Shown here piece by piece: positions 36,875 through 47,992 of a stretch of DNA of 64,000 nt. The stretch covers positions 1 to 64,000 of the forward strand of contig CAJWZC010000004.1 of NCBI GenBank assembly GCA_913049915.1, written 5' to 3'. Numbering within the stretch: position 1 is the stretch's first letter; each line of letters begins with the position of its first letter. Under the pieces are notes generated by a model that saw only the letters and a program-made list of their open reading frames with translations, did not search any database and was not told where the DNA came from. A program made the position numbers and the translations under genes. Origin of the DNA: an uncultured Colwellia sp. (lineage in GTDB: Bacteria; Pseudomonadota; Gammaproteobacteria; Enterobacterales; Alteromonadaceae).

Positions 36875-37355
36875 AAAAAAACTTGTTTACTATGTTATTG
36901 CTACTAGCTTATTGATTTCACAAACAGTGCTGGCTAAAGGAGTGGCACTTGGTGACAAAGTAGAAGTGTGTAGTAAAATAAGCCAAGATAAAGCAAGACT
37001 TGTCTGCTTTGATCAATTGACACAGGTCAATAAAAGTACCGAGTTAGTACCACAAATAACGGCAATAACAGCGGCACAAGTTGATGATTTTTCGAAAAGT
37101 CATATTAAAAAGACTGATGAAGAGAAGGCTAAGGAAATTTTAAGTATTTCTCTAACTATCAGTAAACTAGAGAAGACAGTCAGAGGTCAGTGGAGGCTTA
37201 CCTTTAAGAATGGTCAAAAGTGGCAACAAAAAGACACAGCTAAATTAAGGTTAACGCAAGGTGATCTCGTTGTGATAACTAAAGGAGCGCTTGGTGCAGT
37301 GTATTTGCAAAAAGAAAATACGAATAAGCGTATTAAAGTTAAAAGGCTTAAGTAG
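36864..37355 (+). CDS. Small exported protein of unknown function in the tat operon
   Basis: The 163-residue product begins with a signal peptide ([18 protein letters not shown], cleavage near residue 24). The mature part starts with a cysteine-pair segment ([20 protein letters not shown]) and ends with a basic region following the pattern [32 protein letters not shown]. This C-terminal layout recurs in uncharacterised periplasmic proteins of related bacteria. The signal peptide lacks twin arginines, so it is not itself a Tat substrate. The overlap with tatC and the 12-base gap to tatD place it in the operon. Confidence 0.75.
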   Translation: MKNRKKLVYYVIATSLLISQTVLAKGVALGDKVEVCSKISQDKARLVCFDQLTQVNKSTELVPQITAITAAQVDDFSKSHIKKTDEEKAKEILSISLTISKLEKTVRGQWRLTFKNGQKWQQKDTAKLRLTQGDLVVITKGALGAVYLQKENTNKRIKVKRLK

Positions 37356-37367
37356 AGCGAGATCACT

Positions 37368-38195
37368 TTGAACAAAAGTACCGTAATTGATATTGGCGTT
37401 AATTTAACCAACAAACGATTTGATAAAGATCGCGAAGATGTAATTCGTCGTGCCCAAATGTCGGATCTTAGCGGTTTAATAATTACTGGTACTAATGTTG
37501 AAGAAAGCCAAAAGGCATTGTTGCTGTGTCAGCAATATCAAGTAGATTTTCCCCAATTTTTATATAGCACCGCAGGTGTTCATCCACATGATGCAGATCA
37601 TGTCAGTAGCGATTACTTAGAGCAACTAAAGCAACTAGCAAAACATGATCAAGTTAAAGCCATAGGTGAATGTGGCTTAGATTTTAATCGAAATTTTTCA
37701 GCTCCAACTCAACAAAAAAAAGTATTTAGTGAACAAGTCGCTTTAGCTGCTGAATTGCAAATGCCATTATTTCTTCATCAACGAGATGCCTTTGAGTCTT
37801 GGTTTACTATTCTCTCACCCTATTTAGATAAAGTTCCAGCTATGGTGGCACATTGTTTTACCGGCTCAAAAAGCGAACTAACTCAGTGTATTGCAGCAGA
37901 TATGTACATAGGTATAACGGGTTGGTTATGTGATGAGCGAAGAGGTCAGAGTTTACGAGATATTGTAAGTTTAATTCCTTTGAATCGATTACTTATTGAG
38001 ACTGATGCACCTTATTTAACACCGAGAACGATTCGACCAAAACCTAAAAGTAGCCGTAATGAACCAAGTTACTTATCTTTTATCGTTAAAGAAATTGCCA
38101 GCATTACAGGTCTTGACCAAGAGCAGATAGCTTGGCAAACTAGCTGTAATGCCGAAAAGGTGTTTAACTTTCCATCAAAGAAAGAAATGTCATAA
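37368..38195 (+). CDS. tatD: TatD-family metal-dependent deoxyribonuclease
   Basis: The 275-residue protein follows E. coli TatD closely: STAGVHPHDADHV, AIGECGLDFNRNFSAPTQQ, LHQRDAFESW, VAHCFTGSKSEL, GITGWLCDERRGQ, LIETDAPYLTPR. The His, Glu and Asp residues in these motifs bind the catalytic metals. TatD is a 3'-5' exonuclease or hydrolase, not needed for Tat export itself. A TTG at 37368 is the start, giving the usual N-terminus (VIDIGVNLTNKRFD). The next gene starts directly after the stop. Confidence 0.94.
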   Translation: MNKSTVIDIGVNLTNKRFDKDREDVIRRAQMSDLSGLIITGTNVEESQKALLLCQQYQVDFPQFLYSTAGVHPHDADHVSSDYLEQLKQLAKHDQVKAIGECGLDFNRNFSAPTQQKKVFSEQVALAAELQMPLFLHQRDAFESWFTILSPYLDKVPAMVAHCFTGSKSELTQCIAADMYIGITGWLCDERRGQSLRDIVSLIPLNRLLIETDAPYLTPRTIRPKPKSSRNEPSYLSFIVKEIASITGLDQEQIAWQTSCNAEKVFNFPSKKEMS

Positions 38196-39077
38196 ATGAA
38201 GTCACTGATGATCGCTAAAATTGCAGGTTTTATATCGTTGCTGATGACATACTCACCTGTAAGTAAGGCTATGACTGAACAAGGCGTAGACCACCTATGT
38301 TTTGGTATAGGGATGTTTTTAGGCTGTGTAATTACTCTATCGTTAGGTTTGTATTTAAATCGACATTATCGAATAAAATACCACAAAATGTTACGACAGT
38401 TTAAGTTTGCTAAAAGTAACGCTAGAATAGCTGAACAAGCAATGAATACTTTGGCTAAAGAGCAAGAAGATAGTCAGGACTTATTAGAAGAAAGAGTGCA
38501 AGAGCGCACTTTAGAACTAAATATAGCGTTACAAGAGTTAGAAAGTGCCAACCAAGAGCTTGAACGAAAAAATGTGTTAGATGAACTGACGGGCTTACAT
38601 AATCGTCGTTTTTATGATCAAAAAATATTAGCAGAATACCGACGTAGTCGCCGTAATTTAACCGCGTTAAGTTTAGTGCTTATCGATATTGACCATTTCA
38701 AATTAGTTAATGACATGCATGGGCACTTAGCGGGAGATCAATGCTTAATCTGGCTAGCTAAACATATTCAACAAAGTTTAAAGCGAAGTGCCGACAAGGC
38801 GTTTCGTTACGGTGGTGAAGAGTTCTGTTTAATCTTACCTAATAGCGATGCACAAGGTGCCTTACTCGTCGCTGAGCAGTTACGTTTACAGCTTTGTGAA
38901 CAGGTATTTCAATTTCAAAATATCGACATTGCATTGACGATTAGCTGTGGTATTTGTACTTATCACCAACAAGCTGATATCGGACCTGAGCAAATATTTT
39001 CAGGCGCCGACAAAGCTTTATATCAGGCTAAGCATAATGGCCGAAATCAAACGCAACAATATACCTTTATTGAATAG
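38196..39077 (+). CDS. Membrane-anchored diguanylate cyclase (GGDEF)
   Basis: The 293-residue protein has an N-terminal signal-like segment and a membrane helix (FGIGMFLGCVITLSLGLYL), then a coiled coil at about 65-128. A GGDEF domain follows at about 130-290. The active site is GGEEF (RYGGEEFCLILP), preceded five residues upstream by an RxxD inhibitory site (RSAD), so synthesis of cyclic di-GMP with product feedback is expected. No sensory domain other than the short periplasmic part is present. The ATG immediately follows the tatD stop. Confidence 0.9.
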   Translation: MKSLMIAKIAGFISLLMTYSPVSKAMTEQGVDHLCFGIGMFLGCVITLSLGLYLNRHYRIKYHKMLRQFKFAKSNARIAEQAMNTLAKEQEDSQDLLEERVQERTLELNIALQELESANQELERKNVLDELTGLHNRRFYDQKILAEYRRSRRNLTALSLVLIDIDHFKLVNDMHGHLAGDQCLIWLAKHIQQSLKRSADKAFRYGGEEFCLILPNSDAQGALLVAEQLRLQLCEQVFQFQNIDIALTISCGICTYHQQADIGPEQIFSGADKALYQAKHNGRNQTQQYTFIE

Positions 39078-39107
39078 TATTTTCATAGAATATTATTCAG
39101 AGTATAA

Positions 39108-40166
<1,059 letters not shown>

Positions 40167-40237
40167 ATTTTTCTAGGATAAATAAGCGGCAAGTAGCGTA
40201 TTTTTATTACTTGGTAGAATCAGTTCTGTGGAAATAA

Positions 40238-40264
40238 AAAAAGCGCGATTACATCGCGCTTTTT
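40238..40264. terminator. Bidirectional terminator between hemB and the GST gene
   Basis: A perfect 12-bp stem (AAAAAGCGCGAT and complement) with loop TAC is flanked by A on the left and T on the right, so it can serve both convergent genes. Confidence 0.92.
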
Positions 40265-40288
40265 GTTGGAAACTCGTAAACTACTACT

Positions 40289-40945
40289 CTATAACTTCTT
40301 AGCTATTAATACTTTCTGACAAGATGGTCTGGTCATTAAATCTGCTAAGTATTGCTCTACTTTTGGAAAGTCAGCTATCAGGTTAAAACCAGCAGGTAAG
40401 TTTGAAATATAGTGTAACATAGGTGCTAATAAAGCATCTGCAATAGTAAATTCTTGAGATGACAAAGCTGTATCTTCATTTAGCATTTTTTCAATAATAC
40501 CAAGTGTGGCAGTGGCTTTAGGTTGTACCTCTTTAACTACATTAAAGCGAATAGTCTTATTTTCTCCCTTGGGAAAAGCAAATTCAAGCAAATATTCCCG
40601 TACTAATACCTTATCAATATCAATTGAAATAAGCGCACAAAGTGCATCGTGTTTTGCATAACTCTGACTATTACTTGGCTGTAACTGTTTATCGGGATCA
40701 AGGTAACGACAAATACTAGCGGTTTCGACTAGGGCTAATTTGGTCTCTGGTTTACTTTCAAGTAAAACGGGTATTTTACCAAAGGGATGCCAGTTGAGGT
40801 GTTGCTCACCTTTAAACGTAACTTCACTGCCATCTATCTCAAAACCAACAGTGTAAGCAATCTGTTTTTCTTCGCATACTAGCATGATGGTACGAACAAA
40901 ATTTGAAAAAGTCGGTCCGTAAATGTGTACTGGTTTTATGGTCAT
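40289..40945 (-). CDS. Glutathione S-transferase family protein
   Basis: The 218-residue protein has a thioredoxin-like N-terminal domain (VHIYGPTFSNFVRTIMLVCEE, HPFGKIPVLLES, LVETASICRYLD) and a helical C-terminal domain (EFTIADALLAPMLHYI). It would conjugate or reduce small molecules with glutathione. The GSH-binding ETASI motif is present. It is divergent from a TetR regulator with a palindromic site in the shared gap, so it is a likely target of that regulator. The substrate is unknown. Confidence 0.88.
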   Translation of the reverse strand: MTIKPVHIYGPTFSNFVRTIMLVCEEKQIAYTVGFEIDGSEVTFKGEQHLNWHPFGKIPVLLESKPETKLALVETASICRYLDPDKQLQPSNSQSYAKHDALCALISIDIDKVLVREYLLEFAFPKGENKTIRFNVVKEVQPKATATLGIIEKMLNEDTALSSQEFTIADALLAPMLHYISNLPAGFNLIADFPKVEQYLADLMTRPSCQKVLIAKKL

Positions 40946-41001
40946 ATACTTATCCTTTTTTATAAAATAACTTTAGTAGGTAATAATTTAACCGTAATGA
41001 C

Positions 41002-41021
41002 AATATGTTCAAGAACATATT
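41002..41021. promoter_or_regulatory. Palindromic operator between divergent GST and TetR genes
   Basis: AATATGTTC and GAACATATT are perfect inverted repeats with a 2-base centre, lying between the two divergent starts. Length and position fit a TetR-type operator that would control both genes. Confidence 0.65.
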
Positions 41022-41088
41022 TTAAAAATATGAAATACTGTTCAGGTGATTAAATTTTTAATACTAACTCCAATAAGTAGAGTTGATA

Positions 41089-41658
41089 ATGGCCTGGCAA
41101 GAAACTCATAAAGAGCAGTCAAAACAGAAAATATTAAAAAGTGCAGCTATGCTTTTTACTCATCATGGTTTTGAAAAAATATCGATAGACCAAGTAATGA
41201 AGAAGGCTGAACTTACCAGAGGAGCATTCTATAGTCATTTTAGTTCTAAAAGTGATTTGTACGCACAAGCAATAAGCAAAGCCGGAATCGAGGCATATAA
41301 ACGTAAGCCAGTTAATTGTCCACAGGATATGAAAGACTTTGCTAGATATTATTTAAGTACTGAACATCGAGATAATAATTATCAGCAGGCTTGTCCACTG
41401 GCTTTTTTAGTCTCAGATATTAATCAACAAGATAACCAGGTTAAGCAGGTTTATACTAAGACTCTAAAAGTTTTTATAGAGCAAGCTAAATCCTTAACAA
41501 CAAGTCGAGAAAAAGCGCTACAAAGTGCGGTTCTGATGATTGGTGGCTTGGCTTTGTCTAGGGCGTTAGATAATAAAGACTTCAGTAATGAGCTTTTAGC
41601 GGCTTGTAAAGCAGGAGTTAATTCATTATCAAAGGAAGAGGACAGTGATGTCAGCTGA
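41089..41658 (+). CDS. TetR-family transcriptional regulator
   Basis: The 189-residue protein has a TetR helix-turn-helix domain at residues 10-55 (ILKSAAMLFTHHGFEKISID, RGAFYSHFSSKSDLY). Its C-terminal ligand-binding domain contains a conserved cysteine segment (ACPLAFLVSD). I use the ATG at 41089; a TTG two codons upstream is also possible. It probably represses itself and the divergent GST gene through the palindrome at 41002. The start of a small membrane-protein gene overlaps its last 11 bases. Confidence 0.88.
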   Translation: MAWQETHKEQSKQKILKSAAMLFTHHGFEKISIDQVMKKAELTRGAFYSHFSSKSDLYAQAISKAGIEAYKRKPVNCPQDMKDFARYYLSTEHRDNNYQQACPLAFLVSDINQQDNQVKQVYTKTLKVFIEQAKSLTTSREKALQSAVLMIGGLALSRALDNKDFSNELLAACKAGVNSLSKEEDSDVS

Positions 41659-41941
41659 ACTAAGCATAACTTTATTAAACGCAGTGATTATTGCCATTGC
41701 TTATGTTTGGGTATATCCCACACTTGTAGGTAAAAATATTAACAAAGTGGCGATATTTGATTGCGTAACTTCTGGTCTAGCGCTTGTTATTCTGACAAAT
41801 AAATATTGGGGAGGTAGAATTGAATTTAACTTCCTACTGTTTGAGCTGAACTAGTTTTGGTTTACCTTGCTTAATTACAGTGTTATTGAGATATCGATAG
41901 CAATTTGGTGTGTTAGAGCATCATTAACTAAAAATTTGTGA
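41648..41941 (+). pseudogene. Small membrane protein gene broken by one amber codon
   Basis: The ATG at 41648 has a GAGG ribosome-binding site 6 bases upstream and overlaps the tetR end. The open part encodes 68 residues with two hydrophobic segments (ITLLNAVIIAIAYVWVYP and a second one ending VILTNKYWGG). It then meets TAG at 41852-41854. The same frame continues for 28 more codons with another hydrophobic segment (FWFTLLNYSVIEISIAIW) before TGA at 41939. A TGG-to-TAG change in a Trp-Phe-Trp motif would explain the break. The intact family appears to be a three-helix protein of unknown function. Confidence 0.7.
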
Positions 41942-41961
41942 GCGAAAAATTTGGGGTAGGA

Positions 41962-42942
41962 TTACATAATCTTTGCTTCAGGCACTAATTCAAACAGTAA
42001 ACCTTCACGAAGTGCGCCACTTGAAAGGCATAATGTTTCGATATTTAGACATTCAAACAAAGCAATTAAAATACATAATCCACTGGCTAGTACCGCCTTG
42101 CGGTCAGTTCTTAGCCCGGCTATTTCAATATTATCTATCGTATGGCAGTTTATCAGTGTTTGTTGGATTTCATTAAGAAACGTTAAGGTAATGATAGGTA
42201 CTTGTTGACGTTGTTTAAGAATTTCTATCATTGCTTGCATGATACCAGAGCTACCAACAGCCGATTGCCAACCCAGTTGAATAAATTCTGCTTTAACCGT
42301 ATCAATAACTGCTGCTGCATTAGCAATACACTGAATAAAACTTTCTTTTTTTAATCGACCATCAGTAAAATATTTACCTATAAAACTAACGCAGCCAATA
42401 TTTAAACTGACTACTTTTTTCGTTGTACAGCCTAAGCCAACAATAATCTCGGTACTAGCACCACCAATATCGAGCACTAATTGCTTAGTATCTGTGGTGA
42501 TTGAAGTATATACTACGCCGCAATAAATTGTTTTTGCCTCTTGCTCACCACTTAATAGTTTTATCTTTTTGGGTAAAATATTTTTGGCGGCATCGAAAAA
42601 CAGCTGATTATTCTTGGCAATGCGTAATGCGGCTGTTGCGACAATAAGGATATTATCTACCGGGATGTTATTAAGGTATAAAGCGAAGTTTTTAAGACAA
42701 TTTAGGCCACGAGTTATGGCTTCATCTGAAAGCAAATTATTGTCATCTAACCCTGCAGCTAAGCGTACTTTTTGCTTAACTTTATCCACGGTTATTAGAG
42801 ATTTACCCATTGGTGTTGTAACTAATTGGGTAATAAGCAGATGGAAACTATTAGAGCCTAAATCGACCACAGCATAATGACTTTCATCATACTGTGGTAT
42901 TACCTTTTGTGTGGCTTGATTTTGGCTCGCTAGAACAGTCAA
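41962..42942 (-). CDS. gppA: Exopolyphosphatase/pppGpp phosphohydrolase-like protein
   Basis: The 326-residue protein has the actin-like Ppx/GppA fold with the phosphate-binding motif VVDLGSNSFHLLI and the second motif LVLDIGGASTEIIVG. It would hydrolyse polyphosphate or pppGpp. It is much shorter than E. coli GppA (about 494 residues) and lacks the C-terminal HD-like domain, so the exact substrate is open. A TTG at 42942 is the start because no ATG lies before the first motif. It begins 10 bases after rhlB stops, and rhlB-gppA order is conserved with E. coli. Confidence 0.82.
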   Translation of the reverse strand: MTVLASQNQATQKVIPQYDESHYAVVDLGSNSFHLLITQLVTTPMGKSLITVDKVKQKVRLAAGLDDNNLLSDEAITRGLNCLKNFALYLNNIPVDNILIVATAALRIAKNNQLFFDAAKNILPKKIKLLSGEQEAKTIYCGVVYTSITTDTKQLVLDIGGASTEIIVGLGCTTKKVVSLNIGCVSFIGKYFTDGRLKKESFIQCIANAAAVIDTVKAEFIQLGWQSAVGSSGIMQAMIEILKQRQQVPIITLTFLNEIQQTLINCHTIDNIEIAGLRTDRKAVLASGLCILIALFECLNIETLCLSSGALREGLLFELVPEAKIM

Positions 42943-42951
42943 AGTACTAAA

Positions 42952-44238
42952 TTAACTGCGATTTCCGCTATGGCTATTACCATTACGGTTGTTAGGTCTT
43001 GTGTTAGAACGACCGCCTTGTTTGTTGCCGCCTGGTCTAGGACGACGTTGACGAGGTTTAGGTCTAGGTAAGTCAGTTAATAATGCGTCACTGTCATACT
43101 TAGTTACCGGTAGTTCATGTTCAATATACGTTTCAATTTCAGGTAAATTAAAAACATATTGCTCACAAGCTAAACTAATTGCATGACCCGTTGCTCCTGC
43201 ACGACCTGTACGACCAATGCGGTGTACATAATCTTGACAATCATCAGGTAAATCATAGTTAAAAACATGTGTTACGCTAGGAATATGTAAACCACGTGCA
43301 GCAACGTCGGTTGCTACTAAAATGTCTACTGTACCTTCAGTAAATTGCTCTAATATTTTTAGACGTTTTTTCTGTGGTACATCGCCAGTTAACAAACCAA
43401 CACGAATATCATCAGCATTTAGATGATCAAAAACTTTTTCACAAACATGTTTAGTATTTGCAAATACAATGGCTTTTTCTGGCCAATCTTCTTCAATTAA
43501 CGTTTGCAGTAAAGTCATTTTATCTTCGTTTGAAGGATAAAATAGTTCTTCAGAGATGCGGATATTTGTTTTTTGCCCAGGTTCAACTTCTACACTGGTT
43601 GGATCATTCATATGGTCAAAGGCAAGTTCTTTAACGCGGAACGATAAGGTTGCAGAGAATAACATGCTTAAGCGTTCTGTTGCAGGAGGCATTTTATCAA
43701 ACATATAACGAATATCTTTAATAAAACCTAAATCAAACATTCTATCAGCCTCATCAAGAACGATGACTTCAATATTTTTTAGGTTGTATATACCTTGTTT
43801 CATGTAGTCAATCAAACGACCACACGTACCAATAAGAATATCAACACCCGCTTCTAGTTCTAAACGTTGACTTTCATAACCTTCGCCCCCATATACTACA
43901 CCAAGGCGTAATCCGGTACTTTTCGCCATCTCTTTAGCATCACGGTGAATTTGTATTGCTAATTCACGTGTGGGAGCCATGATTAAGGCGCGTGGTTGAT
44001 TATGTGTAGGAGCTTCTTTTTGAAGCAAATGATGAAAAGTAGCGGCTAAAAAGGCAATAGTTTTACCTTCACCTGTTTGTGCTTGGCCAGCTATATCAGT
44101 GCCTTCCAAAAGAACGGGTAAAGATTTCGCCTGAATAGACGTACAATAGTCGAAGCCCATGGCCTCTAGTCCGGTAACGACTTGCGGAGCAAGATTTAGG
44201 TCAGCGAATTTAGTTTCTGTTAAGTGTGTTTTTTTCAT
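42952..44238 (-). CDS. rhlB: ATP-dependent RNA helicase RhlB
   Basis: The 428-residue DEAD-box helicase has the Q motif ([16 protein letters not shown]), Walker [21 protein letters not shown] ([10 protein letters not shown]), SAT, and the C-terminal [12 protein letters not shown] and [10 protein letters not shown] motifs. The tail is rich in Arg, Gly and Asn ([12 protein letters not shown]) as in RhlB, which joins RNase E in the degradosome. It is divergent from trxA-rho, the classical rhlB/trxA arrangement. Confidence 0.95.
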   Translation of the reverse strand: MKKTHLTETKFADLNLAPQVVTGLEAMGFDYCTSIQAKSLPVLLEGTDIAGQAQTGEGKTIAFLAATFHHLLQKEAPTHNQPRALIMAPTRELAIQIHRDAKEMAKSTGLRLGVVYGGEGYESQRLELEAGVDILIGTCGRLIDYMKQGIYNLKNIEVIVLDEADRMFDLGFIKDIRYMFDKMPPATERLSMLFSATLSFRVKELAFDHMNDPTSVEVEPGQKTNIRISEELFYPSNEDKMTLLQTLIEEDWPEKAIVFANTKHVCEKVFDHLNADDIRVGLLTGDVPQKKRLKILEQFTEGTVDILVATDVAARGLHIPSVTHVFNYDLPDDCQDYVHRIGRTGRAGATGHAISLACEQYVFNLPEIETYIEHELPVTKYDSDALLTDLPRPKPRQRRPRPGGNKQGGRSNTRPNNRNGNSHSGNRS

Positions 44239-44402
44239 GGCGCTAGCTTAACAGTTTTGTTAGCAAAATAGTTGTTTAATAAATAATTAATTAATTCTAG
44301 CTAGTTAAATATAACGAATGTTACATAAACAGTATTGGAAAAGTAGTGAATCACGGTATAATTACCGCAAAGGCGTTTTCGCCATAACAAACGGAGAATA
44401 TG

Positions 44403-44729
44403 ATGAGTGATAAAATTATTCAGCTAACTGATGATAGTTTTGAAGCAGATGTATTAAAAGCATCGGGTTTAGTATTAGTTGATTTTTGGGCTGAATGGTG
44501 TGGTCCATGTAAAATGATTGCCCCAGTACTTGATGATATCGCCACAGAATACGATGGCAAGGTAACTGTTGGTAAATTAAACATAGACCAAAACTCAGTA
44601 ACACCACCTAAATATGGTGTACGTGGTATTCCAACATTATTACTTTTTAAAGATGGTGAAATTGCTGATACTAAAGTGGGTGCATTATCGAAAACTCAAT
44701 TAAAAGAGTTTTTAGATAAAAACTTATAA
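44403..44729 (+). CDS. trxA: Thioredoxin 1
   Basis: The 108-residue protein reduces disulfides in the cytoplasm. The active site WCGPCK has Cys33 and Cys36, and the cis-proline region [12 protein letters not shown] is intact. Length equals that of E. coli TrxA. I prefer the second of two adjacent ATG codons (44403), giving MSDKIIQ, as its spacing from GGAG is better. It is followed by a strong terminator and then rho. Confidence 0.97.
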   Translation: MSDKIIQLTDDSFEADVLKASGLVLVDFWAEWCGPCKMIAPVLDDIATEYDGKVTVGKLNIDQNSVTPPKYGVRGIPTLLLFKDGEIADTKVGALSKTQLKEFLDKNL

Positions 44730-44735
44730 GTTATA

Positions 44736-44779
44736 AAAAAGCCCGATAACTGAGACATAAGTTATCAGGCTTTTTGTTT
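44736..44779 (+). terminator. Intrinsic terminator after trxA
   Basis: AAAAAGCC and GGCTTTTT plus an inner 7-bp arm (GATAACT/AGTTATC) form a hairpin with one C/A mismatch and an 8-base loop, followed by T residues. Confidence 0.9.
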
Positions 44780-44980
44780 TTAGCAGCGTAAATATCTGCT
44801 TACATTTTTATTCTACCTTTACCTAATCAAATTTTAGTGCTAAATTTACATTCTGAGTACAAAATTACATCGCTTTATCACTATCCTTACTTATTATAAA
44901 CAACATAAAAAGATTGAAAACACACTAGTGCCGGCAATCGCCCAAGGCACCATCACTTAAAATAGTTTAAGAAACCCCCT
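44780..44980 (+). promoter_or_regulatory. Leader region of rho
   Basis: The 200-bp gap after the trxA terminator must hold the rho promoter and leader. A short hairpin (GTGCC at 44928-44932 with GGCAC at 44946-44950) lies about 30 bases before the start. rho is autoregulated in E. coli through its leader; whether this hairpin contributes here is inference. Confidence 0.35.
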
Positions 44981-46240
44981 ATGAACCTTACCGAACTGAA
45001 AGAAAAATCCATTAACGAATTGGTTGAGCTTGCCGCGACAATGAAGCTTGAAAACCTTGCTAGAACACGTAAACAAGACATAATTTTTGCTATTTTAAAA
45101 GCACATGCTGAAGGCGATAATGACATTTTCGGCGGCGGTGTTTTAGAGATTTTACAAGATGGTTTTGGTTTCTTACGCTCAGCAGACTCTTCATATCTAG
45201 CAGGCCCCGATGATATTTATGTATCACCAAGCCAAATTCGCCGCTTTAGTATGAGAACGGGTGATACCATCCAAGGTAAAATTCGTTCTCCGAAAAAAGG
45301 TGAACGTTACTTTGCCTTATTAAAAGTGACTGAAGTTAACTTTGACCGACCTGAAAATACTCGTAATAAGATTTTATTTGAAAACTTAACACCAATTCAT
45401 CCAACAGATCGTTTCTCGTTAGCACGTGGTAATGGTTCAACAGAAGATATTACGGCACGTATTTTAGATTTGGCTTCGCCAATTGGTAAAGGACAACGTG
45501 GTTTAATCGTTGCGCCACCAAAAGCCGGTAAAACACTATTACTACAAAACATTGCCCAAAGTATTGCGCACAATAATCCAGACGCAGAACTAATGGTATT
45601 GTTGATTGATGAACGTCCAGAAGAAGTTACAGAAATGCAACGTCTTGTTAAAGGTGAAGTTATAGCTTCAACGTTTGATGAACCAGCAAGTCGTCACGTA
45701 CAAGTGGCTGAAATGGTAATCGAAAAAGCAAAACGTCTAGTTGAGCACAAAAAAGACGTGGTTATTTTACTTGACTCAATTACCCGTTTAGCACGTGCTT
45801 ATAACACGGTAATTCCATCATCAGGTAAGATCTTGACTGGTGGTGTTGATGCCAACGCTTTACATCGTCCAAAGCGCTTCTTTGGTGCTGCACGTAACAT
45901 TGAAGAAGGTGGTAGTTTAACTATTATCGCGACAGCACTAGTTGAAACTGGTTCTAAAATGGATGAAGTTATCTACGAAGAATTTAAAGGTACAGGTAAT
46001 ATGGAATTACACCTGTCACGTAAAATTTCTGAAAAACGCGTTTTCCCTGCTATTAATATTAATCGTAGTGGTACACGTCGTGAAGAGCTTATTACTAAGC
46101 CAGATGAATTACAAAAAATGTGGATCTTGCGCAAAATCGTTCATGAAATGGATGAAATAGGTGCGATTGAATTCTTAATCGATAAACTTGCTATGACTAA
46201 AACAAATGATGAGTTTTTTGATTCAATGAAGCGTAAGTAA
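44981..46240 (+). CDS. rho: Transcription termination factor Rho
   Basis: The 419-residue hexameric RNA helicase has the N-terminal RNA-binding domain ([38 protein letters not shown]), Walker A (PPKAGKT) and Walker B-type segments ([30 protein letters not shown]). The Q-loop/secondary RNA-site stretch [20 protein letters not shown] and R-loop residues are also present. Length is the same as in E. coli. A terminator follows. Confidence 0.98.
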   Translation: MNLTELKEKSINELVELAATMKLENLARTRKQDIIFAILKAHAEGDNDIFGGGVLEILQDGFGFLRSADSSYLAGPDDIYVSPSQIRRFSMRTGDTIQGKIRSPKKGERYFALLKVTEVNFDRPENTRNKILFENLTPIHPTDRFSLARGNGSTEDITARILDLASPIGKGQRGLIVAPPKAGKTLLLQNIAQSIAHNNPDAELMVLLIDERPEEVTEMQRLVKGEVIASTFDEPASRHVQVAEMVIEKAKRLVEHKKDVVILLDSITRLARAYNTVIPSSGKILTGGVDANALHRPKRFFGAARNIEEGGSLTIIATALVETGSKMDEVIYEEFKGTGNMELHLSRKISEKRVFPAININRSGTRREELITKPDELQKMWILRKIVHEMDEIGAIEFLIDKLAMTKTNDEFFDSMKRK

Positions 46241-46313
46241 TCTAAAGTCTGCTTAAGTCCGTATAGATATACTATATCGACAGACTGTTTTGCCGATACT
46301 TCATTACACAAAG

Positions 46314-46336
46314 CCAGTCACTTCGACTGGTTTTTT
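46314..46336 (+). terminator. Intrinsic terminator after rho
   Basis: CCAGTC and GACTGG form a 6-bp stem with loop ACTTC, extended by weaker pairs into the T tract. Confidence 0.85.
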
Positions 46337-46392
46337 AATTCTACTAGTTTCATTAATTAGTGATATTAGTATTAGGACCTAAATACAGCATT

Positions 46393-47874
46393 ATGAAATA
46401 TAACGACCTAAGAGACTTTATCAGTCAGCTTGAAAAAATAGGCCAACTTAAACGTATTACTCAGCCTATATCTACCCATTTAACAATGACAGAGATCAGT
46501 GATAGAACACTCAAAGCTAAAGGACCCGCATTACTGTTCGAAAACGCAGTAAATGAAAATGGTAAACCATACGGTATGCCAGTGCTTACAAACTTATTTG
46601 GTACTCCAGATCGAGTAGCTCTTGGTATGGGACAAAAAAATCTAGGTGCGTTGCGTGATGTCGGTAAATTATTGGCTATGCTAAAGGAGCCTGAGCCACC
46701 TAAAGGTTTTAGGGATGCTTTAAGTAAAATACCTGTCTATAAACAAGTATTAAATATGCCAGTAAAAGTCATTAAAAAACCACTATGTCAACAAATAGTG
46801 TTATCGGGTGATGACGTTGATTTAACCAAACTTCCGATACAAAAGTGTTGGCCAGGCGATGTAGCACCTTTAATAACTTGGGGTTTAACGGTTACTCGAG
46901 GTCCACATAAAGATCGTCAAAATCTGGGTATATATCGCCAGCAAGTGCTGAGTAAGAATAAAGTCATTATGCGTTGGTTATCACATCGAGGTGGTGCTCT
47001 TGATTTTCAAGAATTTAAAAAAGAAAATCCAGGAGAGAGATATCCTATCTCCGTTGCTTTAGGTGCAGATCCTGCCACTATTTTAGGCGCAGTAACACCC
47101 GTACCCGATACGCTTTCTGAATACGCCTTCGCGGGTTTATTACGAGGCGCTAAAACTGAAGTTGCTAAATCAATAAGTAGTGACTTAGAAGTACCAGCGA
47201 CAGCAGAAATCATTTTGGAAGGCTATTTAGACCCGGAAGAAACAGCGCCTGAAGGACCTTATGGCGATCATACTGGCTATTATAATGAAGTAGATAATTT
47301 TCCAGTAATGACAGTAACACATATCACTATGCGTAAAGATGCTATCTATCACAGCACCTACACGGGTAGACCACCTGATGAGCCTGCAATCTTAGGTGTT
47401 GCGCTTAATGAAGTCTTTATACCTATTTTACAAAAGCAATTTCCTGAAATTCAGGACTTCTACTTACCGCCAGAAGGTTGTTCTTATCGCCTTGCGGTCG
47501 TGACCATTAAAAAGCAATATGCGGGTCATGCTAAGCGAGTAATGATGGGCGTATGGTCATTCTTACGACAATTTATGTATACCAAATTTGTAATCGTATG
47601 TGATGATGATATTAACGCCAGAGATTGGGAAGATGTTATTTGGGCAATGACTACCCGTATGGATCCGAGCCGTGATACTGTTCTGATAGAGAACACGCCA
47701 ATCGATTACCTTGATTTTGCTTCACCTGTCTCTGGTTTAGGTTCTAAAATGGGACTAGATGCAACCAATAAATGGCCTGGTGAGACAAATCGTGAATGGG
47801 GTGAACCGATAGAAATGACACAAGAAGTAAAAGATCAAGTTGATGAACTTTGGGACGACTTAGATATTTTGTAG
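46393..47874 (+). CDS. ubiD: 3-octaprenyl-4-hydroxybenzoate decarboxylase
   Basis: The 493-residue enzyme uses prenylated FMN to decarboxylate the ubiquinone precursor. The start [19 protein letters not shown] is family-typical and its ATG at 46393 follows an AGGA motif; an in-frame ATG at 46360 would add 11 residues not seen in homologues. Internal motifs include [33 protein letters not shown] and [13 protein letters not shown]. It is followed by fre, as in Vibrio, Shewanella and E. coli. Confidence 0.96.
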   Translation: MKYNDLRDFISQLEKIGQLKRITQPISTHLTMTEISDRTLKAKGPALLFENAVNENGKPYGMPVLTNLFGTPDRVALGMGQKNLGALRDVGKLLAMLKEPEPPKGFRDALSKIPVYKQVLNMPVKVIKKPLCQQIVLSGDDVDLTKLPIQKCWPGDVAPLITWGLTVTRGPHKDRQNLGIYRQQVLSKNKVIMRWLSHRGGALDFQEFKKENPGERYPISVALGADPATILGAVTPVPDTLSEYAFAGLLRGAKTEVAKSISSDLEVPATAEIILEGYLDPEETAPEGPYGDHTGYYNEVDNFPVMTVTHITMRKDAIYHSTYTGRPPDEPAILGVALNEVFIPILQKQFPEIQDFYLPPEGCSYRLAVVTIKKQYAGHAKRVMMGVWSFLRQFMYTKFVIVCDDDINARDWEDVIWAMTTRMDPSRDTVLIENTPIDYLDFASPVSGLGSKMGLDATNKWPGETNREWGEPIEMTQEVKDQVDELWDDLDIL

Positions 47875-47992
47875 CTCTTAAATTAGATTGCTGACTATAC
47901 TCAGGTACATTAGCAATGTTAGCTTATTATCTCTTAGCACAACCATCCGTTTGCTGATGAGAAATCACCATTAAAGTAGAAAAGGTTAAAGA

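Noticed and set aside
41852-41854. TAG as a possible pyrrolysine codon
   Set aside because: No pyrrolysine system is expected in this bacterial group and no such genes are in the window. A nonsense mutation of TGG is much simpler.
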